From positions 1 to 64,000 of the forward strand of contig NZ_VKHP01000016.1 in the NCBI RefSeq assembly GCF_010811875.1: a DNA stretch of 64,000 bases, written 5' to 3'. Numbering within the stretch: the stretch's first letter is position 1; every line of letters begins with the position of its first letter. Shown here piece by piece: positions 17,410-26,493 of this stretch. This DNA comes from Bradyrhizobium uaiense (GTDB taxonomy: Bacteria; Pseudomonadota; Alphaproteobacteria; Rhizobiales; Xanthobacteraceae). The notes under the pieces are model-generated. The model was not told where the DNA came from. It did not search any database and saw only the letters and a list, made by a program, of their open reading frames with translations. A program made the position numbers and the translations under genes.

Positions 17410-18092
17410 TGCGGCCGTCGACGCGAGGCCTGCGCGACATTGGTCTTTTGGGCCTGCTCGGCACGCTGGCGTTGCTGGCGATGCCGACCGCGCACGCGCA
17501 GACCGCCATCACGCGCGACGACGTCATCGCCAAGCTGAATCACTACGAGACAGACACCGAAATCGATGTCCTAGCGCTGCGCCAGCAGGCGGCCGAACGA
17601 TCGAAGTCACGCTCGAAGAACGAGCCGCCGCCCTCGAAGCGCCCGCCGATCGCCCCTGACCTGACCAAGCTGCCGACGTTCAACGCCGATATCCAGTTCG
17701 ACGTCGACACGCCGATCGTGCTGCCGGACTCCTACCAGACCGTCGGGCGCATCGCCGATGCGCTGACGCAGTCCTCGCTGCTGCCGTACACCTTCCTGAT
17801 CGTCGGCCATATCGAATCGACCGGACGGCGCGAGAATAACGTGCTGCTGAGCCAGCGGCGGGCCGACGCCATCCGCGACATCCTGATCAACACCTTCAAG
17901 ATCACACCGAAGCGCCTGCAATCGGTCGGGCTCGGCGAAGAGCAGTTGCTCGACCCCGCCCGGCCCAATGCACCTGTCAACAACCAGGTGCAGATCATGC
18001 TGGTCGGCAAGCTCGCCGACACCGCGCCGCCCGCGCACCCTGCGCCAGCGGCCGCCGCCAAGAAGCCGGCCAAGCCCGCGAAGCGGCATTAG
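17406..18092 (+). CDS. OmpA-family (C-terminal peptidoglycan-binding) exported protein
   Basis: A 228-aa protein with a signal-like N-terminus ([16 protein letters not shown]), a charged linker ([17 protein letters not shown]), an OmpA-like domain (about residues 95-205) and a Lys/Ala/Pro tail. OmpA features are [36 protein letters not shown], and [10 protein letters not shown]. The usual Asp and Arg that hold diaminopimelate appear only partly conserved (HIEST rather than HTDxxG), so binding is uncertain. Its ATG overlaps the stop of the Cys-rich gene; ATG 17409 is an alternative start. Confidence 0.85.
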   Translation: MMRPSTRGLRDIGLLGLLGTLALLAMPTAHAQTAITRDDVIAKLNHYETDTEIDVLALRQQAAERSKSRSKNEPPPSKRPPIAPDLTKLPTFNADIQFDVDTPIVLPDSYQTVGRIADALTQSSLLPYTFLIVGHIESTGRRENNVLLSQRRADAIRDILINTFKITPKRLQSVGLGEEQLLDPARPNAPVNNQVQIMLVGKLADTAPPAHPAPAAAAKKPAKPAKRH

Positions 18093-18241
18093 CGGCCTTT
18101 CCGCCACACCGCAGAACGAATTTTCTGCCCCGGCTGGTGATTGCAGAACGGATTATGCGTCCCTATCTGCGGTTGACCCCGCATCTCGCCGCGCCCGGGC
18201 CGCAATCCGCGCGCGCCCTTTCCTCACGCTTCCGATCCTCC

Positions 18242-19150
<909 letters not shown>

Positions 19151-19165
<15 letters not shown>

Positions 19166-19223
19166 AGTTCCTATCAGTTTTGCCGCACCCTCTTCATAGG
19201 AACTTCAAACTCCAATGCCGCAC
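19151..19223. repeat. Inverted duplication of the ABC-ATPase gene end
   Basis: GTGCGGCAAGTTTGAAGTTC (from 19151, including the stop codon) reappears inverted at 19196-19223 as ATAGGAACTTCAAAC, four extra bases, then TGCCGCAC. A further TTGCCGCAC at 19180-19188 in the loop can pair with the first arm instead, giving alternative structures. Confidence 0.85.
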
Positions 19224-19239
19224 CAGAATCATAAGTTTT

Positions 19240-19314
19240 CTAGCGCTCCTTCGATTTCGAAGTTCGCATCGGAGGCTCCCCAAAAGCATGCGAACTTCGA
19301 AATCAGAGCGCTAG
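19240..19314. repeat. Large perfect-stem hairpin before the ABC permease gene
   Basis: CTAGCGCTC (19240-19248) and GATTTCGAAGTTCGCAT (19253-19269) are inverted as ATGCGAACTTCGAAATC (19288-19304) and GAGCGCTAG (19306-19314). It ends 10 bases before the permease ATG, so it covers the leader and could affect readthrough or translation. Confidence 0.85.
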
Positions 19315-19324
19315 TGAGGGCGCC

Positions 19325-20086
19325 ATGAACTACCGCGCAATCCGGGCGATCTATCTGTTCGAAATGGCGCGCACGTGGCGAACGCTGCTGCAGAGCATCG
19401 TCTCGCCCGTGGTCTCGACGTCGCTGTATTTCGTGGTGTTCGGCGCCGCGATCGGCTCGCGCATCACCGAGGTCGAGGGCGTCAGCTACGGCACGTTCAT
19501 CGTGCCCGGGCTCGTGATGCTGTCGGTGCTGACCCAGAGCATCTCCAACGCCTCGTTCGGCATCTACTTCCCGAAATTCGCCGGCACGATCTACGAGATC
19601 CTGTCGGCGCCGATCTCCTATCTCGAGATCGTCATCGGCTATGTCGGCGCGGCCGCCACCAAGTCGATCATCCTCGGCCTGATCATCCTGGCGACCGCCG
19701 GACTGTTTGTACCTCTGCACATCCAGCATCCGGTATGGATGCTGACCTTCCTGGTGCTGACCGCCGTCACCTTCAGCCTGTTCGGTTTCATCATCGGCAT
19801 CTGGGCCGACGGCTTCGAGAAGCTGCAGATGATTCCGATGCTGGTGGTAACGCCGCTCACCTTCCTCGGCGGCAGCTTCTATTCGGTGAACATGCTGCCG
19901 TCGGGCTGGCGCACCATCACGCTGTTCAATCCGGTGGTCTATCTGATCTCCGGCTTCCGCTGGAGCTTCTACGAGATCGCCGATGTCAGCGTCGGGCTCA
20001 GCCTCGGCATGACCGCGGGCTTTCTGATCGCCTGCTTGATGATCGTGGCCTGGATCTTCAGGACCGGTTACCGGCTGAAGAACTGA
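19325..20086 (+). CDS. ABC-2 type transporter permease
   Basis: Inner-membrane permease (253 aa) with six hydrophobic segments, YadH-like. Conserved features are [20 protein letters not shown] near the N-terminus, the re-entrant [19 protein letters not shown] region and the late [17 protein letters not shown] followed by [18 protein letters not shown] lies just before the ATG. It forms an exporter with the upstream ATPase. Substrate unknown. Confidence 0.9.
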   Translation: MNYRAIRAIYLFEMARTWRTLLQSIVSPVVSTSLYFVVFGAAIGSRITEVEGVSYGTFIVPGLVMLSVLTQSISNASFGIYFPKFAGTIYEILSAPISYLEIVIGYVGAAATKSIILGLIILATAGLFVPLHIQHPVWMLTFLVLTAVTFSLFGFIIGIWADGFEKLQMIPMLVVTPLTFLGGSFYSVNMLPSGWRTITLFNPVVYLISGFRWSFYEIADVSVGLSLGMTAGFLIACLMIVAWIFRTGYRLKN

Positions 20087-20104
20087 CTTGCGAAAGCAAG
20101 TCAT

Positions 20105-20133
20105 TCCGGGGCGCGCCTTAGCGCGACCCCGGA
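20105..20133. repeat. Short hairpin between convergent genes
   Basis: TCCGGGGCGCGC and GCGCGACCCCGGA are inverted with one unpaired base. It lies just after the permease stop and before the end of the convergent glycine-zipper gene, and may stop transcription from one or both sides. Confidence 0.55.
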
Positions 20134-20146
20134 CTGACGATCCCGA

Positions 20147-20476
20147 TCAGTAGCAATGGAAATGGCCGTGGCGGTAATAGCCGCGGCAGCGGTGGCCACG
20201 GCGGTAGCCGCGATCCGGGATGCCGAACACGCCCTTCACCGCACCCATGGCCCCGCCAACACCGGCGCCGACGGCGCCGCCAACCACACCGCCTACCGGC
20301 CCGGCGACCCGATTGCCCTCATAGGCGCCCTCGTGGGCTCCGCGGACGATGCCCTGGGCATGGCCGGCATGGGGCACTGCGACCAGCGTCAATGCGAGGG
20401 CTGCGGCCGCAAGCAGGAGCCGCGCGGAGAGGCCGGCTGGGACGATGGCCGCGGTCTTGACCTTGGAGTTGTTCAT
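20147..20476 (-). CDS. Small exported glycine-zipper protein, His-rich C-terminus
   Basis: A 109-aa protein of unknown function. The signal peptide is hydrophobic (ARLLLAAAALALTLVAVPHA) and is followed by a glycine-zipper stretch (PVGGVVGGAVGAGVGGAMGA, about residues 65-84) and a basic His/Tyr tail (GHRCRGYYRHGHFHCY). The chosen ATG 20476 has AAGGAA at 6 bases; a longer frame to 20584 lacks support. Such proteins are common in this group. The tail could bind metal, which is inference only. Confidence 0.75.
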   Translation of the reverse strand: MNNSKVKTAAIVPAGLSARLLLAAAALALTLVAVPHAGHAQGIVRGAHEGAYEGNRVAGPVGGVVGGAVGAGVGGAMGAVKGVFGIPDRGYRRGHRCRGYYRHGHFHCY

Positions 20477-20765
20477 CGAGGTTCCTTGATGCGCGACGCG
20501 AATGCGCCGCCGGGCGGGATTTGTGAAACGCCCATGCGGCCAAATGGTTGCGTACAAACGATCGCTTGAGGGCGCCGGTCGCACCCTGCTCGCGAAAAAG
20601 TCAGCCCACCGTGACGGGCCGGCCCGGCTTCGGCCTTGTTTGCGCCGTGCGCGGGATTAACGATGCCGCGGGTCCGTCACTGGAACCAAATTCGGATTCC
20701 GTGCATATTGGTTGCCGGGGACGGAGAGCCGCGGCTTTGCAATCAGGCCTGGAGGCCAAAGGTAA

Positions 20766-21566
20766 ATGCGTTCGTTCCTCATTGCGTTCACGTCCGTGAT
20801 GCTTTTCACGGCCGGCGCCGCGCAGGCCAAGGTCGATATCACCATCGACAAGGACAACCAGCAGATGACCGTCGCGGTTGATGGCGTCGCGCGCTATCAC
20901 TGGCCGGTATCGAGTGGCATTCCCTCGCGCGAGACGCCGAACGGCACGTTCCGCGCCTTCCGCATGGAAGAAGATCACTACTCCAAGGAATTCGACGACG
21001 CGCCGATGCCGCATTCGATCTTCTTCACCAAGATCGGTCACGCGATTCACGGCACCGACTCGGTGAATCGCTTGGGTACCCCGGCCTCGCATGGTTGCGT
21101 GCGACTGTCGCGCGACAACGCGACGACGCTCTACGCGCTGGTCCAGAAGGAAGGCGTGCTCAACACCACGGTTACGCTGACCGGTTCGGCGCAGGTCGCG
21201 CTGGCGCGCAATCCGCGCGGGCGCAACGGCACCGCCGTCGCCCGCTCCGCGCCGCAGCAAGTTGACGGGCAGTACGGCACCGCCGCCGCCGGCGACCCTG
21301 TCGTCCTGACACCGCAGCCGCGCGAATATCCGGCGCAGGCCCGGGCCGACGACGGCTACATCTATCCGGCCGACGGCAGTTCGACCGACCAGCGCTATCC
21401 CGCACCGCCGTCAAGCCGCCGCGCCTACGGCGCGCAGGCCTATGGCCAGCAGCAATATTACGGCAACCAGGGCTACGCGGCGGCACCGCAGGGCTACTAT
21501 CAGCCGCGGCCTTACTACCAGCAGCAGCAGCGCGGCGGCTTCTACGGCAACAGCTACCAAGACTGA
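20766..21566 (+). CDS. L,D-transpeptidase (YkuD domain) with Gln/Tyr-rich tail
   Basis: Periplasmic cell-wall enzyme (266 aa) that makes 3-3 cross-links or attaches proteins to peptidoglycan. The signal peptide is LIAFTSVMLFTAGAAQA. The YkuD domain spans about residues 25-140; the active site is SHGCVRLS (Cys near 116), with the His in HAIHGTD. The last 100 residues are low complexity, rich in Gln, Tyr, Pro and Gly (YGQQQYYGNQGYAAAPQGYY), and probably disordered. A GGAGG lies upstream of the ATG. The gene stands alone. Confidence 0.92.
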   Translation: MRSFLIAFTSVMLFTAGAAQAKVDITIDKDNQQMTVAVDGVARYHWPVSSGIPSRETPNGTFRAFRMEEDHYSKEFDDAPMPHSIFFTKIGHAIHGTDSVNRLGTPASHGCVRLSRDNATTLYALVQKEGVLNTTVTLTGSAQVALARNPRGRNGTAVARSAPQQVDGQYGTAAAGDPVVLTPQPREYPAQARADDGYIYPADGSSTDQRYPAPPSSRRAYGAQAYGQQQYYGNQGYAAAPQGYYQPRPYYQQQQRGGFYGNSYQD

Positions 21567-21822
21567 GACGCGCTCCTGATCCACTGACGGCGCCGCAGAC
21601 AGTGCGCCGTCAGTTCACACGCCCCTCACCCGCTTGTGACCGCCGCAAAGGGCCCGTGCCGCCGCACGCCGTGGCTGGTCGTCGCGCCGTCATCTGATTG
21701 TAAAATTAGCCCGATATTCGGCGGCAAAAGCGCCCGCTTGGCCTCTGGAGGCCGATTCACGCGGAATGCCCGACGAGATCAAGGCCAAAGCGCGGGTCAG
21801 TTAGGCAAGATCAGAGGTCGAA

Positions 21823-22671
21823 ATGAAACGGGGCATCATTGTCCTTTGCCTGTGCGTCGTGACGATGGCCGGCTACTTCACCACGGACAGATGGGCCATC
21901 AGTCACACGACCATGACGTTCCACGACGTGCTGCGCGACGACCGCAACGTCACGGTCGAGGTCGCGGTCCGTCGCGACCGGCAAATGCAGGCGATGGCGG
22001 AGATGATCGAGCTGCCGGTCGCGATCCTGAGCCACGGCAACACCGTCAGGAACACCGAGTACTCGTTCCTCACCAACGTGTTCGCATCGCGCGGCTACCT
22101 CGTGGTCAGCATTCAGCACGATCTCGACACCGATGCGCCGATGGTGACCAAGGTCGGCGAGGAATATGTCGGCCGCCGCATGCAGTACAATCGCGGCGTC
22201 TTCAACATCATGTATGCGATCGACGAGCTCAAGAAGCGTTATCCGAACGCCAACTATCGCCAGCTGACCTTGATCGGCCACTCCAACGGCGGCGACATCT
22301 CGATGTTCTTCGCCAAGCAACATCCCGACCTGGTCAAGAAGGTCGTGACGCTGGACAATCTGCGCGTGCCCTTCATTACCGACAGCAAGATCAAGATCCT
22401 GTCGTTCCGCTCCAAGGACCCGGTGTTCAAGGCCGATCCGGGCGTCGTGCCCGACGACGAAACCTGCGCCAAGCTCGGCATCAAGGTGGTCCGGACCGAA
22501 TTCCATCACAACGACCTCACCGACCGCGGCCCGGACAGCGCGAAATCATCGATCCAGGCGGGGGTGGAGCAATTCCTCGACGAGGACGCCGGCGAAACAA
22601 CGCCGACGATGCCGCTGATTGCCGCGTCGGCGCCCACCGCAGCGAATGCAGCGCTGCCGGAGAAGAAATAG
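21823..22671 (+). CDS. Alpha/beta hydrolase with N-terminal signal or anchor
   Basis: A 282-aa protein. Residues 1-19 (MKRGIIVLCLCVVTMAGYF) are a signal or membrane anchor. The nucleophile elbow is LIGHSNGGD (Ser near 148), preceded by an oxyanion-type ILSHGNT. A catalytic His may lie in TEFHHNDLTDRG. AGAGGT precedes the ATG. The substrate is unknown. The 256-base gap before it (21567-21822) shows no gene or strong repeat. Confidence 0.82.
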   Translation: MKRGIIVLCLCVVTMAGYFTTDRWAISHTTMTFHDVLRDDRNVTVEVAVRRDRQMQAMAEMIELPVAILSHGNTVRNTEYSFLTNVFASRGYLVVSIQHDLDTDAPMVTKVGEEYVGRRMQYNRGVFNIMYAIDELKKRYPNANYRQLTLIGHSNGGDISMFFAKQHPDLVKKVVTLDNLRVPFITDSKIKILSFRSKDPVFKADPGVVPDDETCAKLGIKVVRTEFHHNDLTDRGPDSAKSSIQAGVEQFLDEDAGETTPTMPLIAASAPTAANAALPEKK

Positions 22672-22683
22672 CGTCGCGGACGG

Positions 22684-23241
22684 TTACGCACGCGCGCTGC
22701 GATAGGCCGTGGCAAAGAGCCAGATTGCGGACAGCAGGAAATAGAACGCGCCGAAGCCCGCATAGGGAGCGACGTCGAGAATCGTCGGCGCGACGGTGCC
22801 GATGGATCGGCTGATCATGTAGCCGCCGGCGAGTGCCGACTGGGCGCCGCTCAGGATCATCGCCCATTGCGCGCCATCAAGGCGCCAGCGTCTGACGCCG
22901 GTGGACAATTGCAATACACCCGCGAGGATCGCCCAAATCCCAAACACGCCGAGAACAGCGAAGCTGCTGTGGCTGATCGCCACGATCACGGCGAGTGCCG
23001 TTATCGCGCTGACCACGACATTCAATGCCTGGGACGGGTTGGCCTTCAGCCCGCCATTGACCCGGGCGTCGGCCAGATTGGCGACGGCGTCCCATGCCGG
23101 GTAGATCACGAGCAGGAACGCTGCGGGACCGGTTTGCCCGCTGAAAACGACGGCGGCGGCAACCCAGGCGATCGAGAAGATCGCGCGCCCGAAATAGTAG
23201 GATTGCAGCCAGCTGGATTGGGCCGAAAGTCGGCTTTGCAT
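22684..23241 (-). CDS. DUF308/HdeD-like membrane protein
   Basis: A 185-aa protein with about five or six hydrophobic segments, for example FGIWAILAGVLQLSTG and GFGAFYFLLSAIWLFA. The pattern GIWAILAGxxQL resembles DUF308 proteins. Function is unknown. AGGAG lies 8 bases before the ATG. It diverges from the TetR gene, and its leader carries an operator-like palindrome (23262-23279), so it is probably the regulator's target. Confidence 0.75.
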   Translation of the reverse strand: MQSRLSAQSSWLQSYYFGRAIFSIAWVAAAVVFSGQTGPAAFLLVIYPAWDAVANLADARVNGGLKANPSQALNVVVSAITALAVIVAISHSSFAVLGVFGIWAILAGVLQLSTGVRRWRLDGAQWAMILSGAQSALAGGYMISRSIGTVAPTILDVAPYAGFGAFYFLLSAIWLFATAYRSARA

Positions 23242-23261
23242 TGATGAGCTCCTGTGTTTAC

Positions 23262-23279
23262 CTATCTACTAGTAGGTAG
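23262..23279. promoter_or_regulatory. Operator-like palindrome in the DUF308-gene leader
   Basis: CTATCTACTAGTAGGTAG is an 18-base palindrome with one mismatched pair. It lies 21 bases upstream of the DUF308-like gene start and matches the second site at 23351-23368 at most positions. Confidence 0.75.
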
Positions 23280-23350
23280 ACGTTCTCAGGTCAATCCGGC
23301 GCTCGGACACCTTCTTGTGTCAGACCGGAGTGCCGCGCTGGCTTGACAAG

Positions 23351-23368
23351 CTACCTACCGGAAGGTAG
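23351..23368. promoter_or_regulatory. Operator-like palindrome in the TetR-gene leader
   Basis: CTACCTACCGGAAGGTAG is an 18-base palindrome with one mismatched pair, 10 bases before the TetR start codon. It shares CTAYCTACYRGWAGGTAG with the site at 23262-23279. A TTGACA at 23343-23348 just before it could be the -35 box, in which case the site lies over the promoter. Confidence 0.75.
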
Positions 23369-23378
23369 GCGCGCGAAC

Positions 23379-23966
23379 ATGAAACCGGTGGCTTCGACCT
23401 CAGAACAGATTCTCGACGTCGCGCAGTCGCTCATCGTCGCGGGGGGCTATAACGGCTTCAGCTATGCCGATATTGCCGATGCGATCGGCATCAGGAAGGC
23501 GAGCATCCACCATCACTTCCCGACCAAGGCCGAGCTGGTCTCGGCGCTGGTGGATCGCTACAGGCAGCAGACGGAGCTGGGCCTGAAGTCGCTTCAGGCG
23601 CAGTCCGCAAGCCCAGCCGACCAACTGCAGTCTTACGTGGACTTCTGGAAGGCGTGCATTGGAAATGCTTCGCTGCCCTTCTGCGTCTGCGCGATGCTTG
23701 CCGGCGAGATGCCGATGTTGCCGGACGAGGTCGCATCACGCGTCCGCGGCCATTTCCATCATCTCGCGGAATGGCTGACGTCGGTGCTGCAAGCGGGCGC
23801 GAAGCAGCACCTGTTCCGGCTGGACAAGCGGCCGGAACAGGAGGCCCAAATGCTGATGGCATCGGTTCATGGCGCGATGCTCTCGGCGAGGGCTTTCGAC
23901 GATCCCGGGCTGTTTGCCGCAATCGTCGAGCCTCAGATCGCCAGGCTGCGGGCACCGGTTCGCTAG
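23379..23966 (+). CDS. TetR/AcrR-family transcriptional regulator
   Basis: A 195-aa repressor. The helix-turn-helix (about residues 22-50) reads FSYADIADAIGIRKASIHHH followed by FPTKAELVSALV, a textbook TetR recognition helix. The C-terminal ligand domain is variable and contains two Cys (FCVCAML). An upstream start at 23343 would run through the operator, so ATG 23379 is chosen. The two matched palindromes suggest autoregulation plus repression of the divergent DUF308-like gene. The inducer is unknown. Confidence 0.9.
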   Translation: MKPVASTSEQILDVAQSLIVAGGYNGFSYADIADAIGIRKASIHHHFPTKAELVSALVDRYRQQTELGLKSLQAQSASPADQLQSYVDFWKACIGNASLPFCVCAMLAGEMPMLPDEVASRVRGHFHHLAEWLTSVLQAGAKQHLFRLDKRPEQEAQMLMASVHGAMLSARAFDDPGLFAAIVEPQIARLRAPVR

Positions 23967-23991
23967 AGAAGTCTGGGGCAGCCGCTCGCGC

Positions 23992-26256
23992 CTACTGTTC
24001 GCCGTCGCGCAGGCGCCGGTAGACGGCGCCCAGCACGTTCGAATAATCGTCGGTCCAGACCCGCTGCTTCTCGTCGGCATCGGTCTCGGTCCAGAGGTTT
24101 GACGATGCGAGCTTGCCGACATCGGCGTCCTCGCGCGCGGAGACCACGACAGAGGTCGAGAAGATATACTCGTTGTCGCGGCCGGAATCCTCACTGTAGA
24201 CCCAGCTCTTCATGTCGTTTGCGTCCGCAATGCCGACCACGACGCTGGCGAGTTCGAGATGGCGGTTGGACACGTGCATTACGACGGCGCCCCGCGGCGC
24301 CAGCTTCTGCTTGTAGATCGCCATCGCCTCTTCGGTCGCGAGATGGATCGGGATCGCGTCCGACGAATAGGCGTCGACGATGATGAGATCGTAGACCCCG
24401 TCCGGCTCCTTGGCGATGGTCAGCCGCGCGTCGCCGATCACCGGCTTCAGGTTCGGCTCGCAGTTCTGGATGTAGGTGAAGTACTTCGGGTCGCGCGCGG
24501 TATCGACCATCGACTGGTCGATCTCGAAGAACTTCCAGTCCTCGCCGGGCACTGACGCACAGGTCAGCGTCCCCGAGCCGAGCCCGATGACAGCGACCTT
24601 CAGCGGCGCGCCCTTGCGCTCGCGGATTGCCGTGATCGCCTGCCCGATGCCGCCGTCCTTGTGGTAGTAGCTGATCGGTTCGGGCCTTCCGGTGACCGGC
24701 GTGCCGTTGTCGTTCTTGAACTTCTCGGCGCCGTGGATCGTGGTGCCGTGCATCAGCACGTGATACTGACCGTTCGACGTCACCACGATCTTGTGCACGC
24801 CGAAGAAGCTGCGCACCGTTTCGACGCGGCCATCGCCGGACGGATAGGCGCGCAGCACCACCAGCGCGACCACGACGGTCGCGAAGATCTTCCAGCGATT
24901 GGCATTGAGCGCAAGCGCGAGCAGCGCCGAGAGCACGCCGACCGCACCGATCACCCAGATCCGGTGATCGTCGAGCCAGTTGAAGGTGCCGCCGGCCGAA
25001 TAACTCGGCGCGATCAGCCCAACCGCCAGCCCCGCAAGGAACGGCCAGTACCAGGCGGCCCAGCGCGGCAGCCGCTCGGCACCGCCAGGCGGACGGCACA
25101 GCGCCGCGAGTGCCAGCAGGATCGGATATTCGGCGACCCACGAGAAAGTAAAAGGCGCAATGAGCCCCGCGAACAGGCCACCGACCATGCCGCCGAACGA
25201 CAGCGCGACATAGAAGCCGGTGAGATATTTTGCCGCCGGACGGGTGCGCGCGAGTTCGCCATGACAGGCCATCGCGATGATGAAGAAGCAGAGCTGATGG
25301 CCGCCGAGCGTCAGCAGCAGGTTCTGCTCGCCGCCGACCGCGAGCAGGATCACGACGCCGGCGATCGCCAGCGGCTGCGCCCGCAGCATCCATTTGTGCG
25401 GCAGCAGCGGCCGCGACTGGAACACCAGCACCCAGGTCAGCAGATACAGCGACAGCGGCAGCACCCAGAGCAGCGGCGCGGCGGCGACGTCGGTCGAGAT
25501 ATGCGCGGTCACCGCGATCAGCAGGCCGGACGGCACAGCAGCGAGGAAGATCCAGCGCGCCCGCAGCGACCAGGACGGCGCCGGCGCTTTGGCGTCATCG
25601 ACCTGCATGTTGAGCGCGCCGGCATTGACCGGCGACCGCAATAGCAGCACACCGCAACCCGCGATCAGCACGATCAGCAGGCCATAGCCGCCGGTCCAGA
25701 TCAGGTTCTGGGTGCGCAAGGTGAACATCGGCTCGAGCAGCACCGGATAGGACAGCAGCGCCAGGAAGCTGCCGATGTTCGAGGACGCGTAGAGGAAATA
25801 CGGGTCGGGGCCGTTGGGATGGCCGGTGCGCACGAACCAGGCCTGCAGCAGCGGATTGTTGGCGGCGAGCGCGAAGAACGGCAGCCCGATCGAGACCGCG
25901 AACAAGCCGAGCAGCCAGACCGAATAGCCCGAATTCGGCGGCTCGCCCCAGCCGCTCCTGATCGACAGCGGCAATGTCAGCAAGGCTATGACGAGCAGCA
26001 CCAGATGCACCGCGATCGGCACGATGCGACTGTTCAGCTTCATCAGGAGATGCGCATAGGCGTAGCCGCCGAGCAGCAGCGACTGGAAGAACACCATCGC
26101 CACCGACCACACCGCCGGCGAACCGCCGAGCCGCGGCAGCACCATCTTGGTGAACAGCGGCTGCACCGAGAACAGCAGCAGTGCACTGACGAAGATCGCA
26201 GCGGTGTAGACCACCAGCACCAGCCGGTTTCGCGAGGCGGACGGCTCAGATGTCAT
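23992..26256 (-). CDS. Polytopic membrane protein fused to spermidine-synthase-like domain
   Basis: A 754-aa protein. The first ~480 residues hold many hydrophobic segments, beginning with ALLLFSVQPLFTKMVLPRLG, typical of the fused MFS/spermidine synthase family. The C-terminal ~270 residues are a spermidine-synthase-like fold: the nucleotide site VAVIGLGSGTLTCASVPGE, the acidic FFEIDQSMVD, and DLIIVDAYSSDAIPIHLATE, which matches the catalytic-loop region. Polyamine synthesis is not certain; these fused proteins are mostly uncharacterised. It converges on the TetR gene with 25 bp between. Confidence 0.85.
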   Translation of the reverse strand: MTSEPSASRNRLVLVVYTAAIFVSALLLFSVQPLFTKMVLPRLGGSPAVWSVAMVFFQSLLLGGYAYAHLLMKLNSRIVPIAVHLVLLVIALLTLPLSIRSGWGEPPNSGYSVWLLGLFAVSIGLPFFALAANNPLLQAWFVRTGHPNGPDPYFLYASSNIGSFLALLSYPVLLEPMFTLRTQNLIWTGGYGLLIVLIAGCGVLLLRSPVNAGALNMQVDDAKAPAPSWSLRARWIFLAAVPSGLLIAVTAHISTDVAAAPLLWVLPLSLYLLTWVLVFQSRPLLPHKWMLRAQPLAIAGVVILLAVGGEQNLLLTLGGHQLCFFIIAMACHGELARTRPAAKYLTGFYVALSFGGMVGGLFAGLIAPFTFSWVAEYPILLALAALCRPPGGAERLPRWAAWYWPFLAGLAVGLIAPSYSAGGTFNWLDDHRIWVIGAVGVLSALLALALNANRWKIFATVVVALVVLRAYPSGDGRVETVRSFFGVHKIVVTSNGQYHVLMHGTTIHGAEKFKNDNGTPVTGRPEPISYYHKDGGIGQAITAIRERKGAPLKVAVIGLGSGTLTCASVPGEDWKFFEIDQSMVDTARDPKYFTYIQNCEPNLKPVIGDARLTIAKEPDGVYDLIIVDAYSSDAIPIHLATEEAMAIYKQKLAPRGAVVMHVSNRHLELASVVVGIADANDMKSWVYSEDSGRDNEYIFSTSVVVSAREDADVGKLASSNLWTETDADEKQRVWTDDYSNVLGAVYRRLRDGEQ

Positions 26257-26420
26257 GAAAGCTCCGGCATGGACCCGGCGGGCGCCGGAGGCGGACGGTC
26301 CGGCGGCACCGCACCGGAGGAATTGAACTGAGCATATGGCAGTATCACGGACAAGAAACCGCGGTCACGTGGACTTGACGACGCGCCGCTGCGGCGCCAC
26401 AGCACGCTGGATCTTTTCTC

Positions 26421-26468
26421 GAGCATGATCCTTTCGGAAAACCGGTTTCCACTTTTCCGGATCATGCT
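26421..26468. repeat. REP-like palindrome (GAGCATGATCC...GGATCATGCTT)
   Basis: AGCATGATCC and GGATCATGCT are inverted around an AAACCGGTTT core. A second copy is at 29613-29661. It lies in the leader shared by the divergent synthase-like and oxidoreductase genes. Confidence 0.88.
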
Positions 26469-26493
26469 TTAATCACTGCTTCTTGAAGCGGAC

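Noticed and set aside
21636-22814. 392-codon frame overlapping the alpha/beta hydrolase
   Set aside because: Shifted-frame shadow of the hydrolase gene, which has a signal peptide, nucleophile elbow and ribosome-binding site.
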